The notes below the pieces were generated by a model. The model did no database searches. It was not told where the DNA came from and saw only the letters and a program-made list of their open reading frames with translations. A stretch of DNA of 64,000 nucleotides from Pseudoalteromonas sp. OOF1S-7 (lineage in GTDB: Bacteria; Pseudomonadota; Gammaproteobacteria; Enterobacterales; Alteromonadaceae). Location: contig NZ_JAKRFZ010000003.1 of NCBI RefSeq assembly GCF_022347765.1, positions 62,001-126,000 on the forward strand, given 5' to 3'. The translations under genes and the position numbers were made by a program. Position 1 is the first letter of the stretch. Every line of letters starts with the position of its first letter. Shown in pieces: positions 8,775 to 18,433 of this stretch.

Positions 8775-10052
8775 GTGGCAAAACAAATTCAGGCAATTCG
8801 AGGTATGAACGATTGTCTGCCGGGTGATACGCAAGTCTGGCAGAAGGTAGAATCTATCTTACGTGACACAGTGGCATCTTTTGGATATCAGGAGATCCGC
8901 TTTCCCATCGTGGAATCCACCGAGTTATTCAAGCGCTCAATTGGTGAAGTCACCGACATCGTTGAAAAAGAAATGTATACCTTCGAAGATCGCAATGGCG
9001 ATCTCCTGACCTTGCGTCCTGAAGGCACCGCAGTTTGTGTGCGGGCTGGTAACCAGAATGGCTTACTGTATAACCAGGAGCAGCGTTTGTGGTACATGGG
9101 ACCGATGTTCCGTCATGAGCGTCCGCAAAAGGGCCGTTACCGCCAGTTCCATCAGTTTGGGGTAGAAACCTTTGGCGTAGCCAGTGCCGACATGGACGCC
9201 GAAGTGATCCTGATGACAGCGCGCCTGTGGCAGCAGTTTGGGATCAGTGAATTTGTGCGTCTGGAGCTGAACTCTCTTGGCTCAAACGAAGCGCGTGCAA
9301 CTTATCGTGACGCCTTGATTGCCTTTTTGGAACAACACGAAGCGCACCTGGACGAAGATTCAAAGCGCCGTATGCATAGCAATCCATTGCGTGTACTGGA
9401 CAGCAAAAATCCGGATGTGCAGGCCATTTTGGTCAACGCGCCAAAACTGTCTGAATATCTGGACGAAGAGTCGCGTCAACATTTTGCAAATTTATGTGAA
9501 CGTTTAGACGCTGCGGGCGTCGAATACCAGATTAATGAAAAACTGGTACGCGGCCTGGATTATTACAACCGCACAGTATTTGAATGGGTGACGGACAGCT
9601 TAGGCGCGCAGGGTACTGTGTGTGCCGGCGGGCGTTATGATGGCTTGGTAGAGCAGGTTGGTGGTAAAGCCACGCCGGCTGTAGGCTTCGCCATGGGCAT
9701 GGAGCGTCTTGTACTGATGTTACAAGAGCTTGAGCGTATTGGCACATTACGCCGTAATGCAGATGTGTTCGTTGCAGCGATGGGTGAGCAGGCTGGCATT
9801 CAGGCTCCGGTCATTGCGCAACAACTACGCAGTGACATTCCAGGCCTGCGCGTACTGGTCAATGCCGGTGGCGGCAACTTCAAAAAACAACTGAAACGTG
9901 CGGACAAAAGCGATGCTGTGGTTGCGCTGATTTTCGGTGAAGATGAATTAGCCGAAGGCAAGGTCACCGTAAAGTATCTCCGCGAACATAAAGAACAAGT
10001 TACCCTGACACTGGCAGAGGCAAAAAGCTTGCTGTCGGCGTTAGTGGATTAA
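8775..10052 (+). CDS. hisS: Histidyl-tRNA synthetase
   Basis: HisS charges tRNA-His. It is a class II synthetase: motif 2 is seen in [18 protein letters not shown], the histidine-binding segments in [13 protein letters not shown] and [12 protein letters not shown], and motif 3 in GFAMGMERL. The C-terminal anticodon-binding domain begins after about residue 330. The length of 425 matches E. coli (424). The start is GTG at 8775, preceded by TAGGAA. yfgM and bamB follow, as in enterobacteria. Confidence 0.97.
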   Translation: MAKQIQAIRGMNDCLPGDTQVWQKVESILRDTVASFGYQEIRFPIVESTELFKRSIGEVTDIVEKEMYTFEDRNGDLLTLRPEGTAVCVRAGNQNGLLYNQEQRLWYMGPMFRHERPQKGRYRQFHQFGVETFGVASADMDAEVILMTARLWQQFGISEFVRLELNSLGSNEARATYRDALIAFLEQHEAHLDEDSKRRMHSNPLRVLDSKNPDVQAILVNAPKLSEYLDEESRQHFANLCERLDAAGVEYQINEKLVRGLDYYNRTVFEWVTDSLGAQGTVCAGGRYDGLVEQVGGKATPAVGFAMGMERLVLMLQELERIGTLRRNADVFVAAMGEQAGIQAPVIAQQLRSDIPGLRVLVNAGGGNFKKQLKRADKSDAVVALIFGEDELAEGKVTVKYLREHKEQVTLTLAEAKSLLSALVD

Positions 10053-10123
10053 GCGCTGCGGCGCAGTAAAGTCAGGCCAGATATCTGAAAAACTGGCTTT
10101 ACGCTATTAATTAAGAGGTCAGA

Positions 10124-10741
10124 ATGGAAATTTATTCAACAGAAGAACAACAAGCCGAAGCAATAAAACGATTTTTCCGCGAAAATGGAACATCTTTGAT
10201 CATCGGCGCGGTGCTGGGCCTGGGTGGCCTGTATGGTTGGAAAGCGTATAACCAGCATCAAATCGATACCGCAGAAGCAGGTTCTGAAGCCTATAACCAG
10301 TTGGTTGATAGTGGTGACGTTCTGACCAAAAGCGATGACTTTTTAGCAAACAATGGCGAGTCGAGCTACGCGGTACTGGCTGCCTTTGTGGCGGCAAAAG
10401 AAGCGGTTGAACAAGGCAAGCTGGACGTGGCACAAGAAAAGCTCACCTTTGCGGCAAATACCGTCAAAACCCCAGAGCTAAAAGCAACGGCGTATCTGCG
10501 CCTGGCGCGTGTTCAGGCTGCGCGTGAAGATTACAGTGCGGCACTGGCCACCTTAGGCAATCCAATGCCACAGAGTTTCGTTGCGCAGGTCGCTGAAGTC
10601 AAAGGTGATATTCTGCTGGCGCAAGGCAAAAAAGACGCTGCGCGTGATGAGTATCAAAAAGCAGTGACTGCCGGTGGTAGCGACAACAACCCTCTGCTAC
10701 AAATTAAACTGGACGACCTGGCTGGCACAACAGCACTGTAA
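10124..10741 (+). CDS. yfgM: YfgM, ancillary SecYEG translocon subunit
   Basis: The protein is a short cytoplasmic N-terminus (EIYSTEEQQAEAIKRFFRENG), one transmembrane helix (about residues 22-41, LIIGAVLGLGGLYGWKAY) and a periplasmic TPR-like helical domain. This is the layout of YfgM, which links the Sec translocon with periplasmic chaperones. The length of 205 matches the family (E. coli 206). It lies between hisS and bamB with 9 bases before bamB, the conserved order. Confidence 0.92.
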   Translation: MEIYSTEEQQAEAIKRFFRENGTSLIIGAVLGLGGLYGWKAYNQHQIDTAEAGSEAYNQLVDSGDVLTKSDDFLANNGESSYAVLAAFVAAKEAVEQGKLDVAQEKLTFAANTVKTPELKATAYLRLARVQAAREDYSAALATLGNPMPQSFVAQVAEVKGDILLAQGKKDAARDEYQKAVTAGGSDNNPLLQIKLDDLAGTTAL

Positions 10742-10750
10742 GGAGTAGCC

Positions 10751-11926
10751 ATGAAGAAGTTGACTATGGCCTCTTTGGCGTTGTGTATGGCGTCATTGCT
10801 GGGGTGCTCCTCAAGCAATGATGAAGAAGAACTGGTGCTGCCTGAAATCGTAAACCAGTTTGAAACCGACGTCCTCTGGCAGGAGTCGATCGGTGACGGC
10901 GTTGAGCATTATTTCTCTCGTCTGACACCGACCTTTTACCAGAGTACGGTCTATGTGGCTGAACGCAATGGTCTGGTTGCTGCGTTGGATGTCAGCAGTG
11001 GTGATACGCTGTGGGAAGTCGATACGCGCGAGAACCCGGCTTTCTGGCCCTGGGAAGACGATGACACAGCAAAGCTGTCGGGCGGCATTTTACAGGCTTA
11101 TGGCAAGCTGTATATCGGCTCTGAACACGGTGAAGTGATTGCACTGAACCGTGACACCGGGGATATCGTCTGGCGTAAGTCTGTGCCTGGTGAGGCGCTG
11201 TCTACACCGGCTGCCGGAGATGGCTTAGTCTATGTCAACCTGGGCTCAGGTAAACTGCTGGCATTACACCCGGATACTGGTGAAGAACGCTGGCAGTTTG
11301 AGCAGGAAGTACCGGCACTGACATTACGTGGCCTGAGTTCACCGACGTCGGCCAATGGCGGTGTGTTAGTTGGCGAAGAAAGCGGTAAGCTGTCGGTATT
11401 GATCGCTGAGAATGGTTTTATGGCCTGGAGCACGGATATTGCTCTGGCAAAAGGCGCTTCCGAGTTCGAGCGTTTAGTTGATGTGGATACCAAACCGGTT
11501 GTGGTAGGCACGACCGCGTATACCATTGCCTACAATGGTAAACTGGCTGCCCTGGATGTGCGCAATGGTAATGTACTCTGGGACCGAGAATATAGCAGCT
11601 ACCGCGACCTCAGTGTTGAGCTGAATACCATTTATTTGGTAGATAGTGAAGGCGTACTCTATGCTCTAGATAGAGAGTCAGGCATTGAGCGTTGGAGTCA
11701 GTCTGCTTTACGTGGTTGGTATCTGACGACGCCTGCGGTGGCTGGCAACTATCTGGTGGTGGGTGATCAGGAAGGTAATCTGCACTGGCTAGACAAGCAA
11801 ACTGGTCAGCTGGCTTCGCGCGAAGAGTTTGATAGTTCAGGCTTTTTCGTTGAGCCTATCGTGGTTGATGACACGCTGATCCTGTACACCCGTGATGGTG
11901 AAGTCAGTGCGGTAAAAGTTCCGTAG
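10751..11926 (+). CDS. bamB: Outer membrane assembly lipoprotein BamB
   Basis: BamB is the beta-propeller lipoprotein of the BAM complex that inserts outer-membrane proteins. The signal peptide ends in the lipobox SLLGC. Repeated blades with the PQQ-like signature are visible, for example YVAERNGLVAALDVSSGDTLWEV and ALNRDTGDIVWR. The length of 391 equals that of E. coli BamB (392). The ribosome site AAGGAG lies before the ATG. A terminator follows, between bamB and der. Confidence 0.95.
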   Translation: MKKLTMASLALCMASLLGCSSSNDEEELVLPEIVNQFETDVLWQESIGDGVEHYFSRLTPTFYQSTVYVAERNGLVAALDVSSGDTLWEVDTRENPAFWPWEDDDTAKLSGGILQAYGKLYIGSEHGEVIALNRDTGDIVWRKSVPGEALSTPAAGDGLVYVNLGSGKLLALHPDTGEERWQFEQEVPALTLRGLSSPTSANGGVLVGEESGKLSVLIAENGFMAWSTDIALAKGASEFERLVDVDTKPVVVGTTAYTIAYNGKLAALDVRNGNVLWDREYSSYRDLSVELNTIYLVDSEGVLYALDRESGIERWSQSALRGWYLTTPAVAGNYLVVGDQEGNLHWLDKQTGQLASREEFDSSGFFVEPIVVDDTLILYTRDGEVSAVKVP

Positions 11927-11953
11927 TCGCCACACACTGAATGAATAGAAGTA

Positions 11954-11980
11954 AGGCTTCGCGGTGCGAAGCCTTTTGTT
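11954..11980 (+). terminator. Terminator or attenuator between bamB and der
   Basis: AGGCTTCGC pairs with GCGAAGCCT around a GGT loop, followed by TTTTGTTGTTTTT. der starts only about 20 bases beyond, so partial read-through is possible. Confidence 0.8.
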
Positions 11981-12000
11981 GTTTTTAAAAGAGGTAGTCT

Positions 12001-13473
12001 ATGCTTCCTGTGATCGCTCTCGTCGGGCGACCCAATGTGGGTAAATCCACTTTATTTAACCGTCTGACCCGCACGCGTGATGCGTTGGTGGCGGACTTTC
12101 CGGGCCTTACACGTGACCGTAAATATGGCCAGGCGAATTACGATGGCTATGAGTTTATCGTGGTCGATACCGGCGGTATTGATGGCAGTGAAGAAGGCAT
12201 CGAAACGGAAATGGCAGAGCAATCATTGCTGGCCATTGAAGAAGCCGACGTCGTCTTATTTTTAGTTGATGCCCGCGCTGGTATGACTGCGGCCGATCAG
12301 GCCATTGCCCAGCATTTGCGTAAGCAACAAAAGAAAAGCTTTGTCGTTGCAAACAAAACCGATGGCATTGATGCAGACTCGAACTGCGCCGAGTTTTACC
12401 AGCTTGCGCTGGGTGAGGTGTATCATATCGCAGCGGCCCATGGTCGCGGTGTCACTCAGTTACTTGAAGCCACACTGGGTCCGGTGATCGCCGAGCTGGC
12501 TGGGGAAGAGGATGACATTGAGCAGGACGATGAACTGCTGACCGAGCTTTACCTAGAAGGGGAAGAGGCCCCGGAAGACGGTAAAACCGGTTTTGAAGAC
12601 AAGCCGATCAAGCTGGCTATCATAGGTCGTCCTAATGTCGGTAAGTCAACACTGACTAACCGTATCCTTGGTGAGGAGCGGGTAATTGTATACGATATGC
12701 CGGGCACGACACGTGACTCAATCTATATCCCGATGACCCGCAATGAGCGTGATTATGTGTTGATTGATACCGCAGGTGTGCGTAAGCGTAAGAAAGTCAG
12801 CGATGTGGTTGAAAAATTCTCTGTCATAAAAACCCTTCAGGCCATTGAAGATGCCAACGTGATCCTGTTAGTGATCGATGCCCGTGACGGTATCTCTGAT
12901 CAGGATCTCAGCCTGCTGGGCTTTGCACTGAATGCAGGTCGCTCTTTGGTGATCGCCGTGAACAAGTGGGATGGTCTGGATGACTACGTAAAAGAGCGTA
13001 TCAAGTCTGAACTGGATCGTCGCCTGGGCTTTATTGACTTTGCGCGCCTGCACTTTATTTCGGCATTGCATGGCACGGGGGTTGGCCATTTATTTGAGTC
13101 GGTTGAAGAAGCGTATGAGTCGGCAACCAAGCGGGTAAGCACCGCGATGCTCAGACGGATCATGGACATGGCGCAGGCAGATCACCAGCCACCGTTGGTG
13201 CGTGGTCGTCGGGTTAAGCTGAAATATGCGCACGCCGGGGGTTATAACCCGCCACGTATCGTGATCCATGGTAACCAGGTCCATGATCTGCCTGACAGTT
13301 ACAAGCGCTACCTGATGAACTATTATCGCAAAGCGCTAAATATTATGGGGACGCCCATTAAGATCGAGTTCCGCGAGGGAGATAACCCATACGCCGGTCG
13401 TACCAATAAAATGACCCTGTCGCAGAAGCGAAAGCTCAGGGCATTTACCAAAGAACAGAAAAACAAGCAGTAA
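12001..13473 (+). CDS. der: Ribosome-biogenesis GTPase Der (EngA)
   Basis: Der is the double GTPase needed for assembly of the large ribosomal subunit. Two P-loops, GRPNVGKST, occur near residues 9 and 209, each followed by its G3 block (DTGG and DTAG) and a G4 block (NKTD and NKWD). A KH-like C-terminal domain ends in a lysine-rich tail. An acidic linker separates the two G domains. The length of 490 equals that of E. coli Der. A GAGG site lies before the ATG. Confidence 0.97.
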   Translation: MLPVIALVGRPNVGKSTLFNRLTRTRDALVADFPGLTRDRKYGQANYDGYEFIVVDTGGIDGSEEGIETEMAEQSLLAIEEADVVLFLVDARAGMTAADQAIAQHLRKQQKKSFVVANKTDGIDADSNCAEFYQLALGEVYHIAAAHGRGVTQLLEATLGPVIAELAGEEDDIEQDDELLTELYLEGEEAPEDGKTGFEDKPIKLAIIGRPNVGKSTLTNRILGEERVIVYDMPGTTRDSIYIPMTRNERDYVLIDTAGVRKRKKVSDVVEKFSVIKTLQAIEDANVILLVIDARDGISDQDLSLLGFALNAGRSLVIAVNKWDGLDDYVKERIKSELDRRLGFIDFARLHFISALHGTGVGHLFESVEEAYESATKRVSTAMLRRIMDMAQADHQPPLVRGRRVKLKYAHAGGYNPPRIVIHGNQVHDLPDSYKRYLMNYYRKALNIMGTPIKIEFREGDNPYAGRTNKMTLSQKRKLRAFTKEQKNKQ

Positions 13474-13493
13474 CTGCAAGCAGTAACTACTTG

Positions 13494-13520
13494 AAAAAGG
13501 GCGCCAGTGGCGCCTTTTTT
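13494..13520 (+). terminator. Rho-independent terminator of der
   Basis: GGCGCC-AGT-GGCGCC forms a strong stem flanked by A and T runs. Confidence 0.85.
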
Positions 13521-13611
13521 ACTGCTTTTTAATTCCCACCCTGGCGCTAAATCGGTTTACGCTGAACGAAAAATATGCTTTATTTATATTTATTTAGCCT
13601 GAAAACTAGCC

Positions 13612-13995
13612 ATGCAGTTTCTGAAAACCGTGATCTACGTCGACAGTGTCGAAGAGGTACTGGACTTTTATTATCAGGCCTTCGGGCTCAGTGCCTGTGG
13701 CCTCAGCGAGGACGGAGACTATGGTGAGCTGGACACCGGGCAGGTGTTACTTGCGTTTGCTACCCATCCGGTAGCTCAGGCGCAGTTTAAGCAAAGTTAT
13801 ATCCGCAGCCAGCCTAAGCAGCCCGCACTGGGGTTTGAACTGACATTAGGGTGTGAAAACGTGGCAAAGAGCTATGACAAGGCGGTGGCAGCCGGTGCCG
13901 AGCCTTTATCGCCTCCCGCGCAAAAAGGAGAGCACACACAGGCATATGTGCGCTCAATTGAAGGCACCTTAGTGGCACTGATAAGCGCCGAATAA
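13612..13995 (+). CDS. VOC-family (glyoxalase/dioxygenase-fold) protein
   Basis: The 127-residue protein has the two beta-alpha-beta-beta-beta repeats of the vicinal oxygen chelate fold: it opens FLKTVIYVDSVEEVLDFYYQAFGL and ends AYVRSIEGTLVALIS. Members include glyoxalase I, fosfomycin- and bleomycin-resistance proteins and dioxygenases. No member-specific residues allow a substrate to be named. It converges on the DUF2750 gene, with four bases between the stops. Confidence 0.75.
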   Translation: MQFLKTVIYVDSVEEVLDFYYQAFGLSACGLSEDGDYGELDTGQVLLAFATHPVAQAQFKQSYIRSQPKQPALGFELTLGCENVAKSYDKAVAAGAEPLSPPAQKGEHTQAYVRSIEGTLVALISAE

Positions 13996-13999
13996 GCGC

Positions 14000-14350
14000 T
14001 TATTCTGACAGGGCACGAGCCAGACCGACAGGTTCAATCTCGGTACAGACGTTATCGTCATTCCAGTTCAGGCCGAGCAGTGCGTTGTCATCACGCAAGT
14101 CTTCAACCCACTCGTCGAGCAGCTCATCCAAAGGAATGGCAACAGGTTTAAAATCAGCCCATTCGTCACGACACTGCGCTTGCGCATTGTCTTCGCTATC
14201 CCAAAGTAATAATACGTCCGATTCTTCAAACTGGTTTGAGTCAACCACAACCAGGCCGCCATCGTCTGAGCCGAGTGCCCAAACCTGCTCTTGCTCTTTC
14301 GCTGTAACGACAAAATTGACTACTTCCGATTCTAATTCGATGTCACTCAT
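14000..14350 (-). CDS. DUF2750-type acidic protein of unknown function
   Basis: A small, very acidic cytoplasmic protein of 116 residues. It has features I associate with the DUF2750 family: VWALGSDDGGLVVVDS, LLLWDSEDNAQAQCRDEWADFKPVAIPLDELLDEWVEDL, and a C-terminal LGLNWNDD. No catalytic motif is visible and the function is unknown. It is transcribed away from the neighbouring MITE-like repeat, which lies directly upstream. Confidence 0.65.
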   Translation of the reverse strand: MSDIELESEVVNFVVTAKEQEQVWALGSDDGGLVVVDSNQFEESDVLLLWDSEDNAQAQCRDEWADFKPVAIPLDELLDEWVEDLRDDNALLGLNWNDDNVCTEIEPVGLARALSE

Positions 14351-14377
14351 GGTGTATTTCCATAGTTGTCAGAGCTG

Positions 14378-14540
14378 ATACCAATTTCACTTAATACCTG
14401 TTCAATTTGAAGGAGTAAATACGACGCTAACAGCGTTAAAAATTTCTCATTTAGAGCGACTAAACATCAAAATTTTCGCCTTGTTATCGACCCTATTTTC
14501 TCGCCTCAAGATAGAACACTTAATTAAGCAAATTGGTATT
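14378..14540. mobile_element. MITE-like element with terminal inverted repeats
   Basis: The left end ATACCAATTTCACTTAAT (14378-14395) matches the reverse complement of the right end ATACCAATTTGCTTAAT with one substitution and one base insertion. The 163-base interior codes for nothing, is AT-rich and holds a smaller palindrome around GCTAACAGCG. Size, ends and lack of a gene fit a miniature inverted-repeat transposable element. From memory, repeats with this ATACCAATTT end are common in Pseudoalteromonas and Shewanella. No clear target duplication was found. The right end overlaps the GST stop codon. Confidence 0.65.
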
Positions 14541-15120
14541 ATGCTCTGGGATCTGTAAGACGCGCCTCATCAAGAGGCTGCCATTGGTCATAAAACTGCT
14601 TCAGCGCGGTGTAGGGCGTTAAGTCGAACAGGCTTCTGAAGCGGATCCAATCAAGCAGGCAGTATAAACTGATCTGTACATACTCGCAGTTTAAAAATAC
14701 ATTTTCATGACAACTTTGCTCCAGTACGCGCAGAGTTTCGGCAATCCGGCCTCGTTGCAGATTAAAGAACAGTTTGTCATCATCCGTATCAAACTCTGAG
14801 CGCTGACACAGTAGCAGTTCAACCAGTGAGTCATTACAGGCATTAATGATAGTGAGCAGGTTTTCCTGTTCCCAGTTGAGGTGAGGCAAAGAAAATTTTT
14901 GTTGCAGATACCGGGCAATGACATTTGAATCCAGTATCGCCTGTTCATCGGCCAGTAAGAACGGCAGTTTTCGCGCCGGATTATGCTGGTTAAGAATTTC
15001 TCTGCCTGGCTCACTAAAGATGTCCAGTTTGCGGTAGTCCAGGGTAATGTTATGGCGAAGACAATAAATGCGGATGCGTCTGACATACGGAGACGTATCC
15101 GAGCCGTATAAGATCATCAC
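14539..15120 (-). CDS. Glutathione S-transferase family protein
   Basis: The N-terminal thioredoxin-like domain is clear: ILYGSDTSPYVRRIRIYCLRHNI, with NPARKLPFLL and the glutathione gamma-glutamyl contact LDSNVIARYL. An all-helical C-terminal domain follows (residues 85-190). The length of 193 is typical of small bacterial GSTs. The TAA stop lies in the last bases of the adjacent MITE-like element, so the extreme C-terminus may have been altered by that insertion. The substrate cannot be told. Confidence 0.85.
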   Translation of the reverse strand: MMILYGSDTSPYVRRIRIYCLRHNITLDYRKLDIFSEPGREILNQHNPARKLPFLLADEQAILDSNVIARYLQQKFSLPHLNWEQENLLTIINACNDSLVELLLCQRSEFDTDDDKLFFNLQRGRIAETLRVLEQSCHENVFLNCEYVQISLYCLLDWIRFRSLFDLTPYTALKQFYDQWQPLDEARLTDPRA

Positions 15121-15257
15121 TCAATCCTTATGTTGTGGTTAGATGCGCAATGACTATAGCACTACTTTTAGGCAGGTAGAAACAGGGCCGATTCCACAAA
15201 TCATAAGCAAAGCTACCGACAGAGGTAAACTGCCAGTAGCAACTAGGCGTAGAGGGT

Positions 15258-15539
15258 TTAGTCGACCCGACTGGTGACCTCTAACAGGTGGTAACCAAAC
15301 TGAGTCTGAACAGGCCCTTGTACTTCATTGAGCGGTGCCGAAAAAACCACCTTGTCGAATTCGGGAACCATCATCCCGGGGCCAAACTCACCGAGCTCTC
15401 CACCGTCCTGACCGGATGGGCAACTGGAATACTGTTTGGCGATATCGGCAAAGTCTTCACCGGCTGCAATACGTTGCTTGAGTTCAAGGCATTGGGCTTC
15501 GTTATCGACTAAAATGTGTCTTGCGCTGGCTAGTGTCAT
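15258..15539 (-). CDS. ppiC: Parvulin-type peptidyl-prolyl isomerase (PpiC-like)
   Basis: A 93-residue single parvulin domain without a signal peptide, the same size as E. coli PpiC. It shows SARHILVDNEAQCLELKQRIAAGEDFADIAKQYSSCPSG in outline, then GGELGEFGPGMMVPEFDKVVF and the closing QFGYHLLEV. It should catalyse cis-trans isomerisation of prolyl bonds in the cytoplasm. It lies upstream of the GST gene with a 137-base gap. Confidence 0.93.
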   Translation of the reverse strand: MTLASARHILVDNEAQCLELKQRIAAGEDFADIAKQYSSCPSGQDGGELGEFGPGMMVPEFDKVVFSAPLNEVQGPVQTQFGYHLLEVTSRVD

Positions 15540-15604
15540 TATCTCTCCATGGGTGGTTAATTATTGCTCATACATTATTCTAATATACTTAGTTTTAAAG
15601 CGCA

Positions 15605-16171
15605 TTATTTAAGATCAAGTTCTTTTTCAATGGCGGCAATCATAGGCTCTGACATTGGCTTTGTACGGCTGTTGAACTGCTGAATCGTCTTACGATCGGC
15701 CGAGATCAGGTATTTATAGAAATTCCACATCGGGGCGCCACTTTGTTCACCAAGGTGTTGAAACACAGGGTTGGCGTCGCTGCCGCGCACCGCGCCAGTT
15801 GCCAGCATGGTAAAGGTTACGCCATAGTTGATAAAGCACACCTCGGCGGTGTCTTTTTCGTCATTTTCTTCCTGAAAGAAATCATCTGACGGGAACCCGA
15901 GTACAACTAACCCTTTGTCGACATAGGCTTTATGGAGTTTTTCCAGGCCATCGAATTGGCCGGTAAAACCACAGTTACTGGCGGTATTGACCACCAGTAA
16001 AGGTTTACCTTTAAAGGCACACAAATCGACAGTGTCTTTTGATCTCAGCTTTCTGAACTCATAACCTGTGAAGTCATCACAGGCCGCACTTTTAGAAAAA
16101 TTTGGTGTGTCGCTGGCCTGAACGCCGCTGCTGGCAAGCAGTGCCATGGATATCAAAAGTGGTTTAATCAT
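15605..16171 (-). CDS. Exported glutathione-peroxidase-like protein
   Basis: A signal peptide (LLISMALLASSGVQAS) precedes a glutathione-peroxidase fold. The catalytic cysteine is in NTASNCGFTGQ, and the Trp and Asn of the tetrad are in MWNFYKYLI. The tetrad glutamine, usually in FPCNQF, is replaced: the motif reads FPSDDF. The Cys form suggests a thiol peroxidase, possibly thioredoxin-dependent, acting on peroxides in the periplasm. The length of 188 is normal once the signal peptide is allowed for. Confidence 0.85.
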   Translation of the reverse strand: MIKPLLISMALLASSGVQASDTPNFSKSAACDDFTGYEFRKLRSKDTVDLCAFKGKPLLVVNTASNCGFTGQFDGLEKLHKAYVDKGLVVLGFPSDDFFQEENDEKDTAEVCFINYGVTFTMLATGAVRGSDANPVFQHLGEQSGAPMWNFYKYLISADRKTIQQFNSRTKPMSEPMIAAIEKELDLK

Positions 16172-16365
16172 AAGGGGCTCCCTGAAACGGTTTTAAATGC
16201 GATGCCTGTTTATACGTGAAACGCGCTGGCTTAGTTCACAGTGTAACTGCTGCACAGGCCGATTCAACCAGGCCAGGTATCCAAGTGGCGATTTTTGACT
16301 AAACTGAATGCTATTGGCCACGTAAATCAGCACAGTAAGTTGCCTTATTAAAATAGGATTTCGTT

Positions 16366-18321
16366 ATGGAAAACAACAAGGTATTGATTATTGATAGCAG
16401 CAGCGTGTTGGCCATGCGACTTAAAGTTCTGTTTGAGTTACTTGGTTGTGACGTTGTGCACTTACATTTTCAGATGCTGTACAAAGTGAAGGACTTTTTA
16501 AGTTATCATGTGGTTGCTATTGCTCATGGTCTGCCCGACAGCGCGTTTGATGCCTTGTCTGCGCTCAAAGACCATGATCGCCTGATTCTGCTTGCCCCGA
16601 AACCAGAGAACTCTGAGCACGTAGATGCGTTCAGTCGCCTGAACCGAATGTTGTGTAATGCCATCGTGATCTACCCTTTCTTTGGCAATAAAGAAATTAC
16701 CGGATTACTGGAGCGGGTACTTGAAACCGGCGATCATGGTCGCCTGGAGCTACCAAAAATTCTCCTGGTGGATCATCGGGAAGAACGACTCGAACGTTTG
16801 ACGGCCAGTTTGCGGGGAGCACAACTCACCGTGGTGACCGCGCGCTGTCTCTCCGAGGCAATTCAGCAAGCGAGCAGTCATGACGTTGATCTGCTGATCT
16901 GCGATTTCAATCTGGAACAGGGCAGTGGCCTGGACGTATTTAAAAAGGTTCGGCAGATCCACCGCGATGCGCGCTGTTTATTGATGACGTCACGACAAAA
17001 TCAGGTCGATATGATGGAAGCGATCCGTCAGGGCGTAGAAGACGTGTTGACGAAACCCATAGATGAAGGGTCGCTGCTGCAATCATTGCATAAATTGTGG
17101 CAAAGTGAACTACTACGTCGGCATAATCAGGAGTTGGTTGAACGATTACAGGATACGGTGGATGCACTGATTGAAAGAGACAGTTTGCTGAGGGTGATTT
17201 ACAAGCATACCCCGGACCCAATCATGTTGTTCAATCTGGATGGGTATGTGATTGAGGCCAATGATGGCTGTACCACCTTGTTGCGATTGCCCAGTGATCA
17301 ACTACAGCAGCATTCGATATTTGATTTGTTTGATCCCTCGTCGGTCGCGGCACTCAAAGAGGCCATTAATAATGGCGGGATCCTGCGCCACTTTAACTGT
17401 GAACTGGTGTTGCCGCAGGCGGATGGACCGAGTATCCCCCTGATGGGCACTTTTATTGAAATTGATCATCACGGGGAAATTGCGCTGGCCGCAATCTTTA
17501 AAAACGTGGCCCAGCTAAAGCGCAAACAGCAGTTACTGGAAGAAGCCAAAGAAGTACTGGAGGTGGAAGTACAGGCACGCACTGCACAGCTGCAGTCAGC
17601 TAAAGAAGCTGCCGAAGCCGCGAACATCAGTAAATCAGAGTTTCTGGCCAATATGTCTCATGAACTCAGAACCCCGATGCATTCGATATTGAGCTTTGCC
17701 CGCTTCGGGCTGGATAAACTGGCATGCGGTGAGATACCGGTGGGTAAGCTGGAGAAATACCTGTCGCGCATTGAGACCAGTGGCGAACGGCTGTTACTAC
17801 TGCTCAACAACCTGCTCGATTTGTCTAAACTGGACGCCGGTCGCTTTCCTTTTAATCCTTCATCGCACAACTTGCTGACCTTAGTACAGACCGCAAGGGA
17901 AGATGTGTCTGGCCTGGCAATGGCACGTCATATCCATATTGAGCTGGAGGCGCCAGGGGACGCAATTATGCTGTTTTGTGATGCTGAGCAGCTTACTCAG
18001 GTGATCAGAAACTTGCTTGGCAATGCCCTGAAGTTTAGTCCCGAACACAGTGAAGTAACAGTGTCCGTGATGCTTAAAGCCGGGTATGTACACATTCTGG
18101 TGTGCGACAAAGGTGTTGGCATACCAGAGGATGAACTGGAGCACATATTTGATAAGTTTGCCCAGAGCAGCAAAACCAATAGCGGTGCCGGTGGCACCGG
18201 GTTGGGTCTGGCTATCTGCAAGGAGTTTGTGTTGCTGCACAAAGGCTGTATTTATGCTGAAAACAACCCGGATCAGGGCGCCTGTATTCATATTGAACTG
18301 CCAATTCAGGCTGAGCACTAG
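16366..18321 (+). CDS. Soluble hybrid sensor histidine kinase with tandem N-terminal receivers and a PAS domain
   Basis: Domains in order: a receiver-like domain (about 4-115), a second receiver (about 128-245), a short coiled coil, a PAS domain (about 270-370), a coiled coil, HisKA with phosphohistidine in NMSHELRTPMHS (about 430) and a HATPase with NLLGNALKFSP, DKGVGIP and GGTGLGLAI. The second receiver keeps the phospho-aspartate (LLICDFNLE) and lysine (LTKP). The first lacks the aspartate, reading VVAIAHGLP at that position. No transmembrane helix is seen, so it works in the cytoplasm. A response regulator follows 112 bases downstream and is probably its target. Confidence 0.88.
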   Translation: MENNKVLIIDSSSVLAMRLKVLFELLGCDVVHLHFQMLYKVKDFLSYHVVAIAHGLPDSAFDALSALKDHDRLILLAPKPENSEHVDAFSRLNRMLCNAIVIYPFFGNKEITGLLERVLETGDHGRLELPKILLVDHREERLERLTASLRGAQLTVVTARCLSEAIQQASSHDVDLLICDFNLEQGSGLDVFKKVRQIHRDARCLLMTSRQNQVDMMEAIRQGVEDVLTKPIDEGSLLQSLHKLWQSELLRRHNQELVERLQDTVDALIERDSLLRVIYKHTPDPIMLFNLDGYVIEANDGCTTLLRLPSDQLQQHSIFDLFDPSSVAALKEAINNGGILRHFNCELVLPQADGPSIPLMGTFIEIDHHGEIALAAIFKNVAQLKRKQQLLEEAKEVLEVEVQARTAQLQSAKEAAEAANISKSEFLANMSHELRTPMHSILSFARFGLDKLACGEIPVGKLEKYLSRIETSGERLLLLLNNLLDLSKLDAGRFPFNPSSHNLLTLVQTAREDVSGLAMARHIHIELEAPGDAIMLFCDAEQLTQVIRNLLGNALKFSPEHSEVTVSVMLKAGYVHILVCDKGVGIPEDELEHIFDKFAQSSKTNSGAGGTGLGLAICKEFVLLHKGCIYAENNPDQGACIHIELPIQAEH

Positions 18322-18433
18322 CGCCATTGGTGATCACTGTCTATAACTAACAGAAGGGTGTCACTGCTGGTTTAACGGCAATATCACGGGCTGGCAGATG
18401 ACGACACTTTGGCAACGGAAAAGGAACTGTGTT

